From Acinetobacter sp. ANC 3813 (lineage in GTDB: Bacteria; Pseudomonadota; Gammaproteobacteria; Pseudomonadales; Moraxellaceae), in assembly GCF_002135435.1 (NCBI RefSeq), contig NZ_NEGK01000004.1, positions 248,001 to 312,000 on the forward strand: a stretch of 64,000 nt of DNA. Reading direction: 5' to 3'. This document shows positions 1 to 12,767 of the stretch, piece after piece. Positions within the stretch are counted from its first letter, which is position 1. Each line of letters opens with the position of its first letter. Made by a program: the position numbers and the translations under genes. The notes beneath the pieces are model-generated. The model made no database searches. It was not told the DNA's origin and saw nothing but the letters and a program-made list of their open reading frames with translations.

Positions 1-825
1 CTTAATCAAAATACCCGCTAAGTCGACAGAACCTGCTGTCGGCGCTTGCGCATGCGCGTCTGGAAGCCAGCCGTGCAATGGGAAAACTGGAAGTTTTACC
101 GCAAAACCGATAAACATACAGATCATGAAGGTATATGCCAAAGCAGGCGCCTGAGCATCAATCGTATGCGCTACAGCCATTAAATGCGTGTAGTCAAAAC
201 GGATTTCGCCAGTCATTGAGTAGCCTACGACCACAAGGCCTAGGATACCGATCAGCATGATTAAACCGGCAACTTGGGTATAAATGAAGAATTTAGTTGC
301 AGCATATACACGAGACTTGCCTTCTGCGCCGCGGTGACCCCAAAGCGCAATCAGGAAGTAAATCGGAACCAGCATCATCTCCCAGAAGAAGAAGAACAGG
401 AACATATCGATCGCAAGAAATACACCGATTACGCCGCCTAAAGACCAAAGAAGGTTCAGGTGGAAGAAACCGACATTCTTCTGAATCTCACCCCATGAAC
501 AGCCTACTGCAAGCACACCAAGGAGTGCAGTTAAACCCACCATAAGAAGCGACAAGCCATCCACTGCAAGGTGAATGTTAATGCCCAGCGTTTGAATCCA
601 AGGCAGTTTGAACTCAGCTGCCCAAGTCGGCGCAGCGTTGCCAAGTTCGTAGGTATACGTTCCGGTTTGCCAAAGAACGATGGTTAAAACCAAGGTAATC
701 AGCATACCGATCAGCGCGATATAGCGCGGCAAGTGCTTGTCGAGTTTATCGACCAGCCAACATGCAAAACCAGCAATGAACGGAATAAGGATCAGAGCGG
801 GTAAAATTAAATTATTAGTTTCCAT
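1..825 (-). CDS. nuoM: NADH-quinone oxidoreductase subunit M (3' part outside window)
   Basis: N-terminal 275 codons of the NuoM antiporter-like membrane subunit of respiratory complex I; the reading frame runs off the left edge without a stop. The start METNNLILPALIL is a hydrophobic first helix. Further in, the frame contains the PVFPLHGWLPDAHAQAP segment, typical of proton-translocating Mrp-type subunits, which includes conserved charged and His residues of the channel. The stop of nuoL lies just before this gene's start region (1 nt between them), so it is the next gene in the same minus-strand operon. The identification is firm; only the C-terminal half is missing. Confidence 0.95.
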   Translation of the reverse strand, partial: METNNLILPALILIPFIAGFACWLVDKLDKHLPRYIALIGMLITLVLTIVLWQTGTYTYELGNAAPTWAAEFKLPWIQTLGINIHLAVDGLSLLMVGLTALLGVLAVGCSWGEIQKNVGFFHLNLLWSLGGVIGVFLAIDMFLFFFFWEMMLVPIYFLIALWGHRGAEGKSRVYAATKFFIYTQVAGLIMLIGILGLVVVGYSMTGEIRFDYTHLMAVAHTIDAQAPALAYTFMICMFIGFAVKLPVFPLHGWLPDAHAQAPTAGSVDLAGILIK

Positions 826-826
826 T

Positions 827-2716
827 TTATTTCCCCACAACCTGAATCACGATCAAGATCATCAGCAAGACTACTGTACCCAGCGCCATACTTGATGCGT
901 ATTCACGCAATGAACCTGTTTGACGTGAACTTGTAAAGCTGTGTCCGCCTTTAACCAGCGCAGGAAGCACAAGCCACATACCGTCAATCGGATCACGGCC
1001 TAAAATTTTCGCAATCAGTAAATATGGCTTCACAAATACGATGTCATACAGCGCATCAAAACCAAGCGCATTGCGGCAGATATTCGCAAGGCCTGCACCC
1101 AGCGCAGTTTTAGCAAATGCTTTAACAGCACCGTAAGCAAAAGCAAACAGAATAACGCCAATCACCAGACCTGCAAGCGCGATGCCTACAGCTGTGTATT
1201 CAGCACTGTGCATGCCGTGTACTAAAGCTTCAGGAACATTAAACGCAGGGATTTGAGCAGCATTTAAAATGTTTGTTACTGGCGCTTTTAATACATAAGC
1301 TAAACCAGTAGACAATACTGCAAGAACCGCCAATGGGCCCCAGTATGTGATGCCTTTAATTTCATGGTAAGGCGTGTTTTCTTTGCCAAAGAATACAACC
1401 CAGATTAGACGGAATGTATAAATTGAAGTTAAGAACGCACCTGCTACACCAGCCCAGTACAAGCAGTCATATACAGCAATCGCTTGGCCTTTTACCCATA
1501 CCGCACCCAAAATCGCATCTTTTGAAAAGAAGCCGATGGTGATGAATGGGATTGCAGCCAATGCGCCGCCGCCAATCGCGAAACAAGCAAACAGGAATTT
1601 GTTCTTATAGAACAGGCCGCCCATTTTGAAAATGTTTTGTTCGTGGTGGTAAGCCAGAATAACCGCACCAGAAGACAAGAATAATAATGCCTTGAAGAAT
1701 GCGTGAGTCAGCATGTGGAACAGGCCAGCTTGGTAAGCTTCTGCACCCACAGCCATAAACATGTAGCCCAGCTGACTCATGGTTGAGTAAGCCAAAATAC
1801 GTTTGATGTCTGTTTGCACAAGCGCAGCAAAACCTGCAACCAACAGCGTTACAGCACCAGTAATAGAGATAAACAGCATTACCTCAGGCGCTTGCTCGAA
1901 TACGCTGAACATACGGCTGCACAGGTAAACACCTGCCGTGACCATTGTCGCTGCGTGGATCAATGCAGATACTGGTGTAGGACCAGCCATCGCATCTGCC
2001 AGCCAAGTTTGCAAAGGAATCTGTGCAGATTTACCCGCTGCGCCCAAGAACAGCATTAAAGCAGTCCAGATCGCAATTGAAGAGCTTTCAGCCAAAACCG
2101 TTGGCGCTGCGGCAACCACTTCTGCAATGTTTAAAGTACCAAACTGCTGGTAGATTAAGAACAATGCAATCAGCAGGAATACGTCACCCACACGGGTCAC
2201 TGTAAATGCTTTAATCGCAGCAAAACCGTTTGCAGGGTTTTGGTAGTAATAGCCGATCAACAGGTATGAACAAAGGCCTACGCCTTCCCAGCCCAAGAAC
2301 AATAACGCTAAGTTATCGCCTAGAACCAGCAGCAGCATGCTTGTTACAAACAGGTTGAAATATGAGAAGAAACGCGCAAAGTCTTCTTCACCGCGCATGT
2401 ACCATGTCGCGAAGATGTGAATTAAAAAACCCACACCTGTGACCATGCCCATCATCAATAATGATAAGCCGTCAAGGTGAAGCGAGAAGCCTGGCGCTAA
2501 ACCGCCTACATTGAACCAAGTCCATAAATGCTGTGTGGTTGCCACAGAACCATTATTAACGAAGTCCAAGCCAGCAATCAGTGCAAATAAAGCAGAAAGA
2601 CCGACTGAACCTGCACCAATAATCGCTGCAACTTTCTCAGAAAGATTGTTGCGTCCCGCTGCTAAAAGGATAAAACCAATGAGCGGAAATAATACTGTTA
2701 AATATAAATAGCTCAT
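827..2716 (-). CDS. nuoL: NADH-quinone oxidoreductase subunit L
   Basis: 629-residue polytopic NuoL, the distal proton-pumping subunit of complex I with the long lateral helix. Visible hallmarks are the N-terminal helices, the [19 protein letters not shown] segment near residue 140, the [20 protein letters not shown] segment (about 228-247) and the [12 protein letters not shown] stretch that follows. Length fits the family (about 610-650). The start ATG overlaps the nuoK stop by 4 bp, so translation is probably coupled. It sits at its conserved place between nuoK and nuoM. Confidence 0.97.
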   Translation of the reverse strand: MSYLYLTVLFPLIGFILLAAGRNNLSEKVAAIIGAGSVGLSALFALIAGLDFVNNGSVATTQHLWTWFNVGGLAPGFSLHLDGLSLLMMGMVTGVGFLIHIFATWYMRGEEDFARFFSYFNLFVTSMLLLVLGDNLALLFLGWEGVGLCSYLLIGYYYQNPANGFAAIKAFTVTRVGDVFLLIALFLIYQQFGTLNIAEVVAAAPTVLAESSSIAIWTALMLFLGAAGKSAQIPLQTWLADAMAGPTPVSALIHAATMVTAGVYLCSRMFSVFEQAPEVMLFISITGAVTLLVAGFAALVQTDIKRILAYSTMSQLGYMFMAVGAEAYQAGLFHMLTHAFFKALLFLSSGAVILAYHHEQNIFKMGGLFYKNKFLFACFAIGGGALAAIPFITIGFFSKDAILGAVWVKGQAIAVYDCLYWAGVAGAFLTSIYTFRLIWVVFFGKENTPYHEIKGITYWGPLAVLAVLSTGLAYVLKAPVTNILNAAQIPAFNVPEALVHGMHSAEYTAVGIALAGLVIGVILFAFAYGAVKAFAKTALGAGLANICRNALGFDALYDIVFVKPYLLIAKILGRDPIDGMWLVLPALVKGGHSFTSSRQTGSLREYASSMALGTVVLLMILIVIQVVGK

Positions 2717-3021
2717 CCGCGCATCTCACTAGCAGCATCCACATCCAAATGATGGAAGCGATGATAGAACTGAAGGACGATAGCAAGACCGATACAAGCC
2801 TCTGCCGCAGCAAGCGTTAAGATCAGGATGAACATGATTTGGCCATCCGGCTGCGCCCATGCGCTGCCAGCCAAAACGAACGCTAAAGCAGCAGCGTTCA
2901 TCATGATTTCAAGGCTCATCAAAATAAAAAGTAAATTGCGTCGAACCATTACACCGTAAAAACCCAGTGCAAAAAGAATGGTTGCAACGATCAAGCCATG
3001 TTCTAAAGGGATGTTGCCCAT
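2713..3021 (-). CDS. nuoK: NADH-quinone oxidoreductase subunit K
   Basis: 102-residue three-helix membrane subunit of complex I. It starts with [10 protein letters not shown], and its second helix contains the conserved Glu in [10 protein letters not shown] (about residue 36). A second Glu follows in [10 protein letters not shown] (about residue 72). These two buried acids are the known proton-path residues of NuoK. The start codon shares a base with the nuoJ stop and the gene end overlaps nuoL by 4 bp, the tight packing expected of nuoJKL. Confidence 0.97.
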   Translation of the reverse strand: MGNIPLEHGLIVATILFALGFYGVMVRRNLLFILMSLEIMMNAAALAFVLAGSAWAQPDGQIMFILILTLAAAEACIGLAIVLQFYHRFHHLDVDAASEMRG

Positions 3022-3542
3022 TATTCTTTGTCCTCTTCTGCACCTGGTTCACGTTTGCCCAGATGGAATGCAGCGACAAGTGCGCCCAGCAATAACATCG
3101 CAGCAACTTCGACCAATAATAAGTACTGAGTAAAGAGTGTTGTACCCACAGCTTTAGGGCCGACAACTTCAGTGCCCATCACCAAAGAAGCTTTGGTGTA
3201 ATCTGAGCTGAGCATCCAAACCAGCACAAGGCCCATCAGGAAGCTCATCAGCGCAGGATAAGCCCACGCAGATGAAGTTAGCCATTTGCTTTCCTGTTCC
3301 ACAGTTTGATGGCCGAGGTTCAGCATCATCACCACGAATACGAAAAGCACCATGATTGCGCCTGCATAAACAATGATCTCAAGCGCGCCAGCAAACGGCG
3401 CACCCACGATCATGAAAATGCCGGCAACAGCAAGCAATGAAACAATCAGGCTTAATAAAGCGTGTACTGGATTCGTATTGGTCACAACACGAATCGTAGA
3501 GACGATGGCCACGAGCGCCATCAAATAAAACGGCCACATCAT
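3021..3542 (-). CDS. nuoJ: NADH-quinone oxidoreductase subunit J
   Basis: 173-residue membrane subunit of complex I with five predicted helices. The family signature is the Tyr-Ala-Gly-Ala segment in [20 protein letters not shown] (about residues 54-73), which forms the distorted helix at the quinone-side of the membrane arm. The C-terminus is charged ([11 protein letters not shown]). It overlaps nuoI by 4 bp and nuoK by 1 bp. Nothing unusual was seen. Confidence 0.96.
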   Translation of the reverse strand: MMWPFYLMALVAIVSTIRVVTNTNPVHALLSLIVSLLAVAGIFMIVGAPFAGALEIIVYAGAIMVLFVFVVMMLNLGHQTVEQESKWLTSSAWAYPALMSFLMGLVLVWMLSSDYTKASLVMGTEVVGPKAVGTTLFTQYLLLVEVAAMLLLGALVAAFHLGKREPGAEEDKE

Positions 3543-4081
3543 GGTAATAGACTCCGTACATCAACAGGCGCGCTTTCACGTTGCGCTTGACCTTTGTCTT
3601 TACCTGTAACTGCCATACCGGTTACACGGTAGAAGTTATAATCAGGGTATTTACCAGGACCTGAGATAAGTAAGTGTTCTTTCTCATACACAAGGTCTTG
3701 ACGAACGTATTCTGACAGCTCGAAATCTGGTGTCATCTGAATCGCAGTCGTTGGACATGCTTCTTCACACATACCGCAGAAAATGCAGCGTGAAAAGTTG
3801 ATACGGAAAAATTCCGGATACCAGCGTCCATCTTCTTTTTCTGCTTTTTGCAGTGAAATACAGCCCACAGGACATGCAACGGCACAAAGGTTACATGCGA
3901 CGCAGCGCTCTTCGCCATCTGGGTCGCGTGTCAACACGATACGGCCACGGAAACGCGGCGGTACGATATCTTCGGCTGGTACTTCCGGATATAAAATGGT
4001 GTCACGTTTACGTGTCACATGTGAGAAAACCATCCACAGTGAACGTACAATTGACCCAAATCCAGCTAGAAACTTAAACAT
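3539..4081 (-). CDS. nuoI: NADH-quinone oxidoreductase subunit I (2 x 4Fe-4S)
   Basis: 180-residue ferredoxin-like subunit that carries clusters N6a and N6b in the peripheral arm of complex I. Two complete CxxCxxCxxxC motifs are seen: [15 protein letters not shown] near residues 61-75 and [15 protein letters not shown] near residues 99-113. Electrons pass through these toward cluster N2 in NuoB. The gene lies between nuoH and nuoJ and overlaps nuoJ by 4 bp. Confidence 0.97.
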   Translation of the reverse strand: MFKFLAGFGSIVRSLWMVFSHVTRKRDTILYPEVPAEDIVPPRFRGRIVLTRDPDGEERCVACNLCAVACPVGCISLQKAEKEDGRWYPEFFRINFSRCIFCGMCEEACPTTAIQMTPDFELSEYVRQDLVYEKEHLLISGPGKYPDYNFYRVTGMAVTGKDKGQAQRESAPVDVRSLLP

Positions 4082-4099
4082 TTTGTTCTCCCTGCTGTC

Positions 4100-5116
4100 T
4101 TAGGCCTGATTCATCAGAATCACAGCACCAGTCACTAATAAGTTGACCAACGCCAATGGCAAGCAAATTTTCCAGCCAAAATTCATTACTTGGTCATAGC
4201 GTGGACGCATCAAAGAGCCGCGCGCTAAGACAAACATCATTACAAAGAATGCTGTTTTGATAATGAACCAGAATGCTGCTGGAACATACGGAATTTCAAG
4301 GTTGAATGGCGCTAACCAGCCACCAAAGAATAGAGTTACGATCAGAGCAGAAATCAGTACAACGTTGACGTATTCCGCAACGAAGAACATCCCCCATTTC
4401 ATGCCGCCGTATTCTACATGGTAACCTTCAGCCAATTCTTGCTCTGCTTCGGGTTGGTCAAATGGATGACGGTGAGTAACCGCAACACCCGCAACCACAA
4501 AGATTAAGAAACCTAAGAATTGAGGAATGACAAACCAGCAATCTTTTTGCGCTTCTACAATTTCACGCATGTTGAATGAACCGGCAATTGCCACCACACC
4601 CATCAGTGAAATACCCAAGAACACTTCATAAGAAATGGTTTGAGCCGCAGAACGCAAGCCGCCTAATAAGGCATATTTGTTGTTTGAAGACCAGCCGCCG
4701 AACAGTACCGCATAAACCGCGATGCCTGCCATTGCCATAAAGAACAATAAGCCGATGCTCATGTCCGATACACCCATATAAGGCGATACCGGAATAACCA
4801 TGAACGACAGTACAGCGGTTGCCATCGCAACTGCTGGCGCTAGACGGAAAGTCAGCTTGTCGGCAAATTTTGGTGTCCAGTCTTCTTTGAACATGATTTT
4901 CAGCATGTCGGCAACAATCTGGAACATACCGCCCGGACCTACACGGTTCGGACCGTAACGGTCTTGCCATAACGCAAGCAAACGGCGCTCAATGAACGAC
5001 ATTAATGCAGCAATCAGGACAACCGCCAATAAGATAACAACCGCTTGCAGCACAGAATAGGCAATTGGCCAGTTCTCAGCCCACAGCGGTGTTTGACGTA
5101 TTAATTCTTGTTCCAT
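4100..5116 (-). CDS. nuoH: NADH-quinone oxidoreductase subunit H
   Basis: 338-residue membrane subunit that forms the quinone-binding chamber of complex I. Signatures are [21 protein letters not shown] near residues 40-60 and the [20 protein letters not shown] loop near residues 217-236, rich in the acids that line the quinone cavity. Length is slightly above the usual 320-335. Separated from nuoI by 18 bp and from nuoG by 3 bp, in the same operon. Confidence 0.97.
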   Translation of the reverse strand: MEQELIRQTPLWAENWPIAYSVLQAVVILLAVVLIAALMSFIERRLLALWQDRYGPNRVGPGGMFQIVADMLKIMFKEDWTPKFADKLTFRLAPAVAMATAVLSFMVIPVSPYMGVSDMSIGLLFFMAMAGIAVYAVLFGGWSSNNKYALLGGLRSAAQTISYEVFLGISLMGVVAIAGSFNMREIVEAQKDCWFVIPQFLGFLIFVVAGVAVTHRHPFDQPEAEQELAEGYHVEYGGMKWGMFFVAEYVNVVLISALIVTLFFGGWLAPFNLEIPYVPAAFWFIIKTAFFVMMFVLARGSLMRPRYDQVMNFGWKICLPLALVNLLVTGAVILMNQA

Positions 5117-5119
5117 GAA

Positions 5120-7801
5120 TTACACTCCTACCGCGACTGAAACAGGCTCAGCAAGAGATACCGTCGGCGCGATGCCAACTGGGTAGCCAATATAACCTGT
5201 AGGTAAATACTCAATCACTTGAACTGGAAGCACGATTGAAGTTTCACCGGCTTTGACAGTAATTTTTTGACCGTCTTGGACATTCAGACGCGCTGCATCC
5301 TGCTCACCCACAGCAAATACTGCATCAGGAATACGTGTTTCCATCGCAGGTGTTTTCACTGTAAATTCGCCAGAAGCGAAGATGTGATGCATTGGCACAA
5401 GGCGGAAACTGTCTGGGTTGACCACAACTGTCGCAGGCGCAACAAATGTGCGTACTGGACGTTTAGGCAAACGGTCGAATAAACGGATACCTGAGTCACC
5501 GCCTTTCAAATGGCCGCCCACGTTGTCTTGGAATTTGTTCCAAGCTTGCGGAGAGTTCCAGCCAGCTGACCATGCAAATGGAACCAGCGGAGATGGTGTT
5601 TCGCTGCCCACATAACCTTCCATTGAGAACGTTAATGCAGAATCCGCATCCACTGGCTGTTTAGGCTCGTGAATAGACAGCGGCGCGCGCATTGCTGTAC
5701 GGCCAGAATAACGGCGCGGTTCACGCGCAACTTTCAAGCCATGTACACGGAAGCCCGCATTTGGCGCAACATCTTGAATCGCTTCAAGCGCAGGTACGTT
5801 TTTCGCAACTGACTCAATCACGTCATCCAGCAATGTCCAATAAATCGCTTTGCCCTTCACGCCAGTTTCAATGGCATGCAGCCAGCGCCAAGATTCTTTA
5901 ATCGCAAGTTCAGGTTTGTAATAGCTTGGGTCATACACTTGGTAGAAACGCTGTGCACGGCCTTCTTGCGATACGACAGTACCATCGCCTTCAGCAAATG
6001 AAGCAGCAGAAAGTACGATATCCGCTTTTTTCACAGTTTCAGTTTCAGAGTGATCTAAAACAATTACGTCTTTGCCTGAAAGCGCAGCATTTACTTGAGC
6101 AGCCGGTAAACGGCGGTACAAGTCATTTTCCACCACAACAATCGTGTCAAAGTCTTGCGCAAATGCCTGTTCTAAGCTTTGACCGCCTAGAATTGCCAAG
6201 CCCATTGAGTTCACTTCAGGAACAGTCAATGTCAAGCCTGCATTTGAACCCAGGTTCTGAGCTACTTGTGCAGCCGCTTCCATAATGGCAGCGTCTTGCA
6301 AGCTAGTACCTGAAATGATCAATGGTTTTTTAGCCGCTTTCAAAGTATCAGCAATGGTTTGTGCAAATGCTTTCGCATCATCATCCAAACCAAGAATCGC
6401 CTCACCTTTCACACCAGCAGCAACGGCAAAGCCTAAACGCGCGATGTCGTTAGGAGATGCAACAACTTCACCTGCAGCAACGTCAGCTAAACGTGTTTGT
6501 GTCGCAGCCAAGATGTAAATCGGAGATTTCGCATCTTGCGCAATACGCTGCAAAGGTTCTGCCAGCCAGTCTTGAGTACGCTTCTCTGCAGCCATTTCTT
6601 TGGCTTTGTTTTTCGCAGCTTGGCGAACAGACAGAGCCATACGAGGCGCAGTTTGCGTTAAGTCTTCACCCAAGATGAGAACCGCATCATAGCCTTCAAT
6701 TTCACGCATTGTCGGGTTGTATACACCCTCTGTTTGCATGATAGACGCAGCCAACTCAACCAAGTTCTGCTCTTTTTGAGACAGGCCAGTAGAGAAGTTG
6801 TCTTGACCAACCAACTCGCGAAGCGCGAAGTTCGACTCAAGTGAAGCGCGCGGCGAACCGATACCCAAAACTTTTTTGCCTTGGATTTTTGCAATCACTG
6901 TATCTAAAGCAGTATCTACTGAAACAGTTTCTACAGCTGCACCATTGCGGAATTGCGGCTGACGCGGACGGTCTTCACGGTTCACATAACCTGTTCCGAA
7001 ACGACCTTTGTCGCAAAGGAAATATTGGTTCACGTCACCATTGAAACGGTTTTCGACACGGCGAAGCTCACCATAACGTTCACCCGGAGAAATGTTACAG
7101 CCTGAAGAACAGCCTTGGCATACGCTTGGTGCATACTGCATGTCCCATTTACGGTTGTAGCGTTCTGAGTGAGTTTTGTCGGTGAATACACCTGTAGGAC
7201 AGACTTCAGTCAAGTTGCCAGAGAATTCAGATTCTAAAGTACCTGATTCTGGACGACCAAAGTAAACGCGTGACGCGCTTGCATACACGCCAAAGTCCGT
7301 ACCGCCAGCATAGTCTTTGTAGTAACGAACACAACGGTAGCATGCGATACAACGGTTCATTTCGTGTGAAATGAATGAGCCTAGCTCTTGGTTGTAATGC
7401 GTACGTTTTGTGAAACGATAGCGACGACGGTCGTGCTGCGTCATCACAGTCATATCTTGTAAATGACAGTGACCACCCTCTTCACAGACTGGACAGTCGT
7501 GCGGGTGGTTGGTCATCAAGAATTCAACAATCGAAGCACGGAAATCTTTGGCTTCATTGTCTTCAACTGAAATGTAGGTATTGTCAGATGCAGGCGTCAT
7601 ACATGACATAACTAAACGGCCGCGAGTATCTTCAGGATTCGCGTATTGAGTTACAGCACATTGACGGCAAGAGCCGACAGAACCTAAGGACGGATGCCAA
7701 CAAAAGTATGGGATGTCAATGCCAAGGCTTAAACATGCTTGCAGCAAGTTCTCTGAGCCGTTGACTTCATACGATTTTCCATCGACATGAATTGTAGCCA
7801 T
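5120..7801 (-). CDS. nuoG: NADH-quinone oxidoreductase subunit G
   Basis: 893-residue iron-sulfur subunit of the complex I peripheral arm. The N-terminus is a 2Fe-2S ferredoxin domain with Cys residues around 34-50 ([18 protein letters not shown]), followed by the HxxxCxxC-type segment [14 protein letters not shown] (about 99-112), a further 4Fe-4S set ([11 protein letters not shown], about 152-162) and the extra N7-type set [13 protein letters not shown] (about 229-241). The rest is a molybdopterin-oxidoreductase-like fold that binds no molybdenum in this family. It lies 11 bp downstream of nuoF. Confidence 0.96.
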   Translation of the reverse strand: MATIHVDGKSYEVNGSENLLQACLSLGIDIPYFCWHPSLGSVGSCRQCAVTQYANPEDTRGRLVMSCMTPASDNTYISVEDNEAKDFRASIVEFLMTNHPHDCPVCEEGGHCHLQDMTVMTQHDRRRYRFTKRTHYNQELGSFISHEMNRCIACYRCVRYYKDYAGGTDFGVYASASRVYFGRPESGTLESEFSGNLTEVCPTGVFTDKTHSERYNRKWDMQYAPSVCQGCSSGCNISPGERYGELRRVENRFNGDVNQYFLCDKGRFGTGYVNREDRPRQPQFRNGAAVETVSVDTALDTVIAKIQGKKVLGIGSPRASLESNFALRELVGQDNFSTGLSQKEQNLVELAASIMQTEGVYNPTMREIEGYDAVLILGEDLTQTAPRMALSVRQAAKNKAKEMAAEKRTQDWLAEPLQRIAQDAKSPIYILAATQTRLADVAAGEVVASPNDIARLGFAVAAGVKGEAILGLDDDAKAFAQTIADTLKAAKKPLIISGTSLQDAAIMEAAAQVAQNLGSNAGLTLTVPEVNSMGLAILGGQSLEQAFAQDFDTIVVVENDLYRRLPAAQVNAALSGKDVIVLDHSETETVKKADIVLSAASFAEGDGTVVSQEGRAQRFYQVYDPSYYKPELAIKESWRWLHAIETGVKGKAIYWTLLDDVIESVAKNVPALEAIQDVAPNAGFRVHGLKVAREPRRYSGRTAMRAPLSIHEPKQPVDADSALTFSMEGYVGSETPSPLVPFAWSAGWNSPQAWNKFQDNVGGHLKGGDSGIRLFDRLPKRPVRTFVAPATVVVNPDSFRLVPMHHIFASGEFTVKTPAMETRIPDAVFAVGEQDAARLNVQDGQKITVKAGETSIVLPVQVIEYLPTGYIGYPVGIAPTVSLAEPVSVAVGV

Positions 7802-7812
7802 AGTCGAATTCC

Positions 7813-9141
7813 TTAAGCTTGTTCTGCGTTGCTAACTTGAGCAGCAGCATTCACTACTTTTGCTTCAAATTCGCCACGGAAATATTTAAGTGCGCCCATT
7901 AACGGTTCCATCGCACCTGGAGCATGCGCACAGAAAGTCTTACCAATCCAAAGCTTGCGAGTCAGTTCTTGCAAGTGGTCGATATCTTCTTTCTTACCTG
8001 TGCCATCTTCCAGCGATTTCAGCGCTTTAACTGCCCAAGGCAAACCGTCACGGCAAGGTGTACAGAAACCGCATGATTCGCGTGCAAAGAATTCTTCTAA
8101 GTTACGCGTCGCTGAAACCATACATTGCGTTTCATCAACCACCATCAGCAAACACGTACCTAAACGTGAGCCTGCTTTCATGATGCTCTCGGCATCCATC
8201 GGTAAGTCAATGTGTTCAGCAGCCAAGAAGTCAGTTGATGCACCACCTGGAAGCCATGCTTTTAGCGTTAAGCCATCACGCATACCGCCCGCATGATCTT
8301 CAATCACTTCACGCGCAGTTGTACCAAATGGAAGCTCCCAAAGGCCTGGGTATTTCACTTTACCTGAAGCGCCATAGATTTTCGTGCCTGGATCTTTTGA
8401 TTTGCCAGCTGACAAGCCAACATACCACTCAGGACCGCGAAGCATGATTGCGGGTAAGTTATTGTACGTTTCTACGTTGTTTACAATCGTAGGACGGCCC
8501 CATGCACCTGCAACTTGCGGGAATGGCGGCTTCGTACGCGGGTTTGCACGGCGGCCTTCAAGCGAGTTAATCAATGCAGTTTCTTCACCGCAGATATAAC
8601 GGCCAGCGCCTGTATGCACGTGCATTTCGAAGTTCCAGCCAGTACCGAGGATATTTTCACCTAAGTAGCCTTTAGCACGGATCTGCTCTAATGCTTCATT
8701 TAAGTAGCCAGCAGCTTCGATATATTCGCCGCGGATGAAGATATAGCCTTGAGTCGCTTCAAGGGTATAGCCTGCAATCAGCATACCTTCGATCAATTGA
8801 TGAGGAAGTTTTTCCATCAGCAAACGGTCTTTGAAAGTACCCGGTTCCATTTCATCAGCGTTGCAGATCAGGTAGCGTGGACCGCCATCATTTGGCGCCA
8901 TCAGCGACCATTTAATGCCCGCTGGGAAACCTGCGCCGCCACGGCCTTTTACAGTCGCTGCTTTAATGACTTCCAAGACTTCTTTTGGTTGCATGCCAAG
9001 TGCTTTTTTAAAGCCAGCATAACCTTCAAGTGCTTCGTAATCATCTGCGCTGCGAACGCTTTCCTGTTTACTCAAACGCCAAGTCAGCGGGTGAGTTTCT
9101 GGATTACCGTCGCCATAAATTGGTTTTGGTTCAGTATTCAT
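7813..9141 (-). CDS. nuoF: NADH-quinone oxidoreductase subunit F
   Basis: 442-residue NADH-oxidising subunit, with FMN and cluster N3. The glycine-rich nucleotide/FMN loop [13 protein letters not shown] is near residues 66-78, and the 4Fe-4S ligands are in [12 protein letters not shown] near residues 353-364 with a further Cys in FCAHAPGAM. It overlaps nuoE by 4 bp at its start, as expected for the NuoE-NuoF-NuoG dehydrogenase module. Length and motifs are normal. Confidence 0.97.
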   Translation of the reverse strand: MNTEPKPIYGDGNPETHPLTWRLSKQESVRSADDYEALEGYAGFKKALGMQPKEVLEVIKAATVKGRGGAGFPAGIKWSLMAPNDGGPRYLICNADEMEPGTFKDRLLMEKLPHQLIEGMLIAGYTLEATQGYIFIRGEYIEAAGYLNEALEQIRAKGYLGENILGTGWNFEMHVHTGAGRYICGEETALINSLEGRRANPRTKPPFPQVAGAWGRPTIVNNVETYNNLPAIMLRGPEWYVGLSAGKSKDPGTKIYGASGKVKYPGLWELPFGTTAREVIEDHAGGMRDGLTLKAWLPGGASTDFLAAEHIDLPMDAESIMKAGSRLGTCLLMVVDETQCMVSATRNLEEFFARESCGFCTPCRDGLPWAVKALKSLEDGTGKKEDIDHLQELTRKLWIGKTFCAHAPGAMEPLMGALKYFRGEFEAKVVNAAAQVSNAEQA

Positions 9142-9647
9142 ACATACTTCTCCAATAACTGTTTAATTGATGTCACTTCAACCAGACCGTGAGTGTCTTC
9201 ATCAATCATCAACGTTGGGCCTTTGTCGCAGTTCCCTAAGCAGCAGATTGGAAGCAAAGTGAAGCGGCCATCCACAGTCGTTTGACCGAACTGGATGCCA
9301 AGTTCACGCTGGAATGCTTCAGCTAAAGTTTCTGCGCCCATTAGGAAGCACGCAATCGAGTCACAAAGTAAAATGACATGGCGTCCAACAGGTTGACGGT
9401 AAATACGGTTGTAGAATGTTGCCACACCTTCAAGGTCTGCAAGGCTCATGCTCAGCATTTGCGCGATTGCATTCATTTGCGCATCATCTACCCAGCCGTT
9501 GCGGCGCTGAACGCATTTTAAAGCGTCCAAACATGCTGCGCGCGGGTACGGATAATGCTCGATGTGATGTTCGATATCGTGGATTTCTTCCGAAGTTAAA
9601 ATCCCTTCAACATTCACACGCGGTTTTTTGTCAGTCAAAATCATCAT
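9138..9647 (-). CDS. nuoE: NADH-quinone oxidoreductase subunit E
   Basis: 169-residue thioredoxin-like subunit that holds the 2Fe-2S cluster N1a. Ligand cysteines are seen in [12 protein letters not shown] and [12 protein letters not shown], the usual two-pair arrangement. The N-terminal helical part (ASCL-like region with [12 protein letters not shown]) contacts NuoF. Follows nuoCD with a 14-bp gap and overlaps nuoF by 4 bp. Confidence 0.96.
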   Translation of the reverse strand: MMILTDKKPRVNVEGILTSEEIHDIEHHIEHYPYPRAACLDALKCVQRRNGWVDDAQMNAIAQMLSMSLADLEGVATFYNRIYRQPVGRHVILLCDSIACFLMGAETLAEAFQRELGIQFGQTTVDGRFTLLPICCLGNCDKGPTLMIDEDTHGLVEVTSIKQLLEKYV

Positions 9648-9661
9648 AATGCGTTTACCCC

Positions 9662-11449
9662 TTAGCGATCCACGTCAGCCATTACGACGTCAATTGTCGC
9701 TAAATAAATGATTAAGTCAGACATTAAGCTGCCGTTAATTACAGAAGGCATTTGCTGTAAATGCGTGAAGGTTGGTGTACGGATACGGGTACGGTAACTC
9801 ATCGTTGACTTGTCTGAAGTCAAGTAGTAGTTCGACGCGCCTTTTACCACTTCCGCCATTACAGAGCTTTCGCCTGCTGGCATTACAGGACCCCATGAAA
9901 CGCTCAAGAAGTGCGTAATCAATGTTTCGATGTCTTGTAAAGTTTTATCTTTAGGCGGTGGAACAGCCAGCGGATGGTCTGCTTTGTATGCGCCGGAAGG
10001 CATGTTGTCTAAACATTGCTTCACGATTTTCAGTGATTCTTCAATTTCACGGAAATGCACAATCACACGTGCATAAGCATCGCCTTCGTACTCTAAAGGC
10101 ACATCAAAGTCGTAGTTTTCGTAGCCGCTGTAAGGACGGTATTTACGTACGTCAAAGTCGATACCTGTAGCACGAAGACCAGTACCTGTTACACCCCAAG
10201 CCAATGCAGATTTCGCATCGTATTGCGCAACGTTGCGGGTACGGCCAATAAACACTGAGTTTTTCAGCGCTGCAGTGTAGTACTCTTTCAGACGGCCCGG
10301 CATCCAATCCAGAATTTCACGGATCAGCTTGTCCCAGCCATTAGGCAAGTCATGCGCGGTACCGCCAATACGGAACCATGCTGGGTGCATACGGTAGCCA
10401 GTGATCGCTTCAATCGCGTCATAGATTTTTTGACGGTCGGCGAACATATAGAAGACTGGCGTCATACCGCCGGCATCCTGAATCGCAGTACCAATGAACA
10501 GCAAGTGGTTATTGATGCGGAACAATTCAGACATCATGACACGGATACATTGCGCACGGTCAGGAACAGTAATGCCCGCCATTTGCTCCACACCCATCAC
10601 ATAAGGCATGTTTTGCGCACAGCCGCCCAAGTAGTCGACACGGTCTGTATACGGAATGAATGAGTGCCATGTTTGACGTTCAGCCATTTTTTCCACGCCG
10701 CGGTGGTGATAGCCGATGTCAGGTACACAGTCCTTCACTTCTTCACCGTCCAGCTGCAGGATCACACGGAATGCACCGTGCGCAGATGGATGGTTAGGAC
10801 CTAAGTTTAGGAACATGAAGTCTTCGTCATCATTGCCGCGTTTCATGCCCCAATCTTCAGGTACGAAACGCAGATGTTCCTGCTCGTAGTCCTGTTTCGC
10901 TTGGTTCTGCATATACGGCGTATATTCAGTTGCACGCGCAGAATATTCTTTACGAAGCGGGTGACCTTCCCAGTAGGTTGGCAGCAAAATACGGCGGAGC
11001 ATTGGATGCCCTTCGAAATTGATGCCGAACATGTCATAAGCTTCACGTTCGTACCAGTTGGCATTTGGCCAAATATTCGTTGCAGTCGGAATATTTGCAT
11101 CATTCTCGCTTAATGCAACTTTGATACGGATATCACTGTTGCGCTCTAGCGACAGCAAGTGATAAAACACAGTGAAGTCTGACGCAGGCAGACCGTCACG
11201 GTGAGTACGCAGGCGCTCATCTACTGCAGACAAGTCGAACAGCATCACGTATGGACGTGACACCTTGCGCAAGAACATTAAAACTTCTTGCACACGTGCG
11301 CGCTCAACCCAGACTGTCGGAAAGTCTTCAAAAGTCGTTTGCACGTAGAAGTTCTCACCAAATTTGGTTTTGAGCTCTTCTACAATTGCAAATGCTGGGC
11401 GTGAATCAACGGGAGTTGATTCTGGCATAGCAATTTCAGTTTCAGCCAT
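9662..11449 (-). CDS. nuoCD: NADH-quinone oxidoreductase subunits C and D, fused
   Basis: 595-residue natural fusion of NuoC (about residues 1-190, 30-kDa-like, with the [19 protein letters not shown] signature) and NuoD (about 200-595, 49-kDa-like, starting near the [11 protein letters not shown] motif). NuoD lines the quinone site: the His in HPSAHG and the Tyr that contact ubiquinone are in this region. Fused nuoCD is normal in gammaproteobacteria including Acinetobacter and is not an assembly error. An 87-bp gap separates it from nuoB. Confidence 0.97.
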   Translation of the reverse strand: MAETEIAMPESTPVDSRPAFAIVEELKTKFGENFYVQTTFEDFPTVWVERARVQEVLMFLRKVSRPYVMLFDLSAVDERLRTHRDGLPASDFTVFYHLLSLERNSDIRIKVALSENDANIPTATNIWPNANWYEREAYDMFGINFEGHPMLRRILLPTYWEGHPLRKEYSARATEYTPYMQNQAKQDYEQEHLRFVPEDWGMKRGNDDEDFMFLNLGPNHPSAHGAFRVILQLDGEEVKDCVPDIGYHHRGVEKMAERQTWHSFIPYTDRVDYLGGCAQNMPYVMGVEQMAGITVPDRAQCIRVMMSELFRINNHLLFIGTAIQDAGGMTPVFYMFADRQKIYDAIEAITGYRMHPAWFRIGGTAHDLPNGWDKLIREILDWMPGRLKEYYTAALKNSVFIGRTRNVAQYDAKSALAWGVTGTGLRATGIDFDVRKYRPYSGYENYDFDVPLEYEGDAYARVIVHFREIEESLKIVKQCLDNMPSGAYKADHPLAVPPPKDKTLQDIETLITHFLSVSWGPVMPAGESSVMAEVVKGASNYYLTSDKSTMSYRTRIRTPTFTHLQQMPSVINGSLMSDLIIYLATIDVVMADVDR

Positions 11450-11536
11450 TGGCTTGGCTTCCTATTTAATACAAATTCAGTCAACCTAAACGACAATTAC
11501 ACCCAGACCGGGTGTATCAAACATTTGCCGTTTAAA

Positions 11537-12214
11537 TTATTTAATTTCATCCATAGAGCGCAGGTTTTTCACAGCAATACGCTGTGCTTGCTTGCGGTCG
11601 CGTTCCGGCTGCATCTTTGGCTTATACACTGGCTTAAGATCATCACCGATAACCGCAGACAACGGGCGGCGCTCTAATTGAATTTGGTCTTGCAATAACA
11701 TCAATGCTTGAATCAATGCTTCAGGACGCGGCGGACAGCCTGGAATGTACACATCCACAGGAATGATTTTGTCTACGCCTTGCACAACAGAGTAAATGTC
11801 GTACATACCGCCTGAGTTTGCGCATGCGCCCATGGAAATAACCCATTTCGGCTCAAGCATCTGCTCGTACAAACGCTGAATTACAGGCGCCATTTTCATG
11901 AAGCAGGTACCCGCAACAATCATGACATCGGCCTGACGCGGTGAAGCACGGATTACTTCGGCGCCGAAACGCGACAAGTCATGCACACCTGTTAGGGTTG
12001 TTGCATACTCTACGTAGCAGCAAGATGTACCAAAGTTAAACGGCCAAACTGAGTTTTTACGGCCCCAGTTTACTGCTGTATGCATCAAGTCCTCTAAACG
12101 AGTCATGAATACATTTTTATTCACTTCTTCTTCAAGCGGATCTGTAACGATTTGACGCTCTTGAAGCGGATATTGATCAGCATCCGGATTCGCACGGGTT
12201 AATGTATATTTCAT
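11537..12214 (-). CDS. nuoB: NADH-quinone oxidoreductase subunit B
   Basis: 225-residue subunit that holds cluster N2, the direct electron donor to ubiquinone. The adjacent cysteines of [11 protein letters not shown] (about 64-65), the Cys of [11 protein letters not shown] and that of [14 protein letters not shown] are the four ligands. It starts 7 bp after the nuoA stop. The C-terminal tail after about residue 200 is basic. Confidence 0.97.
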   Translation of the reverse strand: MKYTLTRANPDADQYPLQERQIVTDPLEEEVNKNVFMTRLEDLMHTAVNWGRKNSVWPFNFGTSCCYVEYATTLTGVHDLSRFGAEVIRASPRQADVMIVAGTCFMKMAPVIQRLYEQMLEPKWVISMGACANSGGMYDIYSVVQGVDKIIPVDVYIPGCPPRPEALIQALMLLQDQIQLERRPLSAVIGDDLKPVYKPKMQPERDRKQAQRIAVKNLRSMDEIK

Positions 12215-12221
12215 TCCCGGG

Positions 12222-12767
12222 TTACTCCTTATCAGATGATGCAGCCGCAGATGATTTCACACGGCCAGATGATTGAGCTGGAATTTGACCAGTAGGGTCA
12301 ACTACCAATTCTTCAATTGAGTTAAAACGGGTAATGTCAGCAATATTCATTGCAGGTGAACCAATTTTCACTTCTTTACCAGCAGCTTTGCGGCGGTCTG
12401 TTGGCGCCCAATTCAATGCGCCGACTTTCACTGCGTAAATCAATGCAATCAATAAATCGACCACAAAAATCACTACAGTCGTAAAACCGAACCAGCCTGC
12501 TTCGCGCACAGATGTAGACCATGCATAAAGATACAGCGCTTCGATATCAAAAACGACGAAGAAAATTGCAACCAAATAGAACTTAGCAGACAAACGGATA
12601 CGCGCTCCGCCTGCGCCTACAACACCTGACTCAAACTGCTCTTGCTTAGCACGGCCCCACGACTTACCCCCAAGGAGTAACGGGACAGTAAGCATAAAGA
12701 CGCATAGAAATGTAACGCCGATCACGAAGGCAATAATTGCCCAATCGTATGGAGTAATGGCACTCAT
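12222..12767 (-). CDS. nuoA: NADH-quinone oxidoreductase subunit A
   Basis: 181-residue three-helix membrane subunit and first gene of the nuo operon. The family signature is the loop from the [20 protein letters not shown] segment to the second helix with [13 protein letters not shown], the conserved Asp/Glu helix. The C-terminus from about residue 125 is a Ser/Ala/Lys-rich soluble extension, longer than the about 120-147 residues of many NuoA proteins. The promoter should lie in the 600-bp gap upstream. Confidence 0.95.
   Translation of the reverse strand: MSAITPYDWAIIAFVIGVTFLCVFMLTVPLLLGGKSWGRAKQEQFESGVVGAGGARIRLSAKFYLVAIFFVVFDIEALYLYAWSTSVREAGWFGFTTVVIFVVDLLIALIYAVKVGALNWAPTDRRKAAGKEVKIGSPAMNIADITRFNSIEELVVDPTGQIPAQSSGRVKSSAAASSDKE

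Noticed and set aside
8749..9192. 147-residue plus-strand frame inside nuoF/nuoE
   Set aside because: Antisense shadow of conserved nuo genes.
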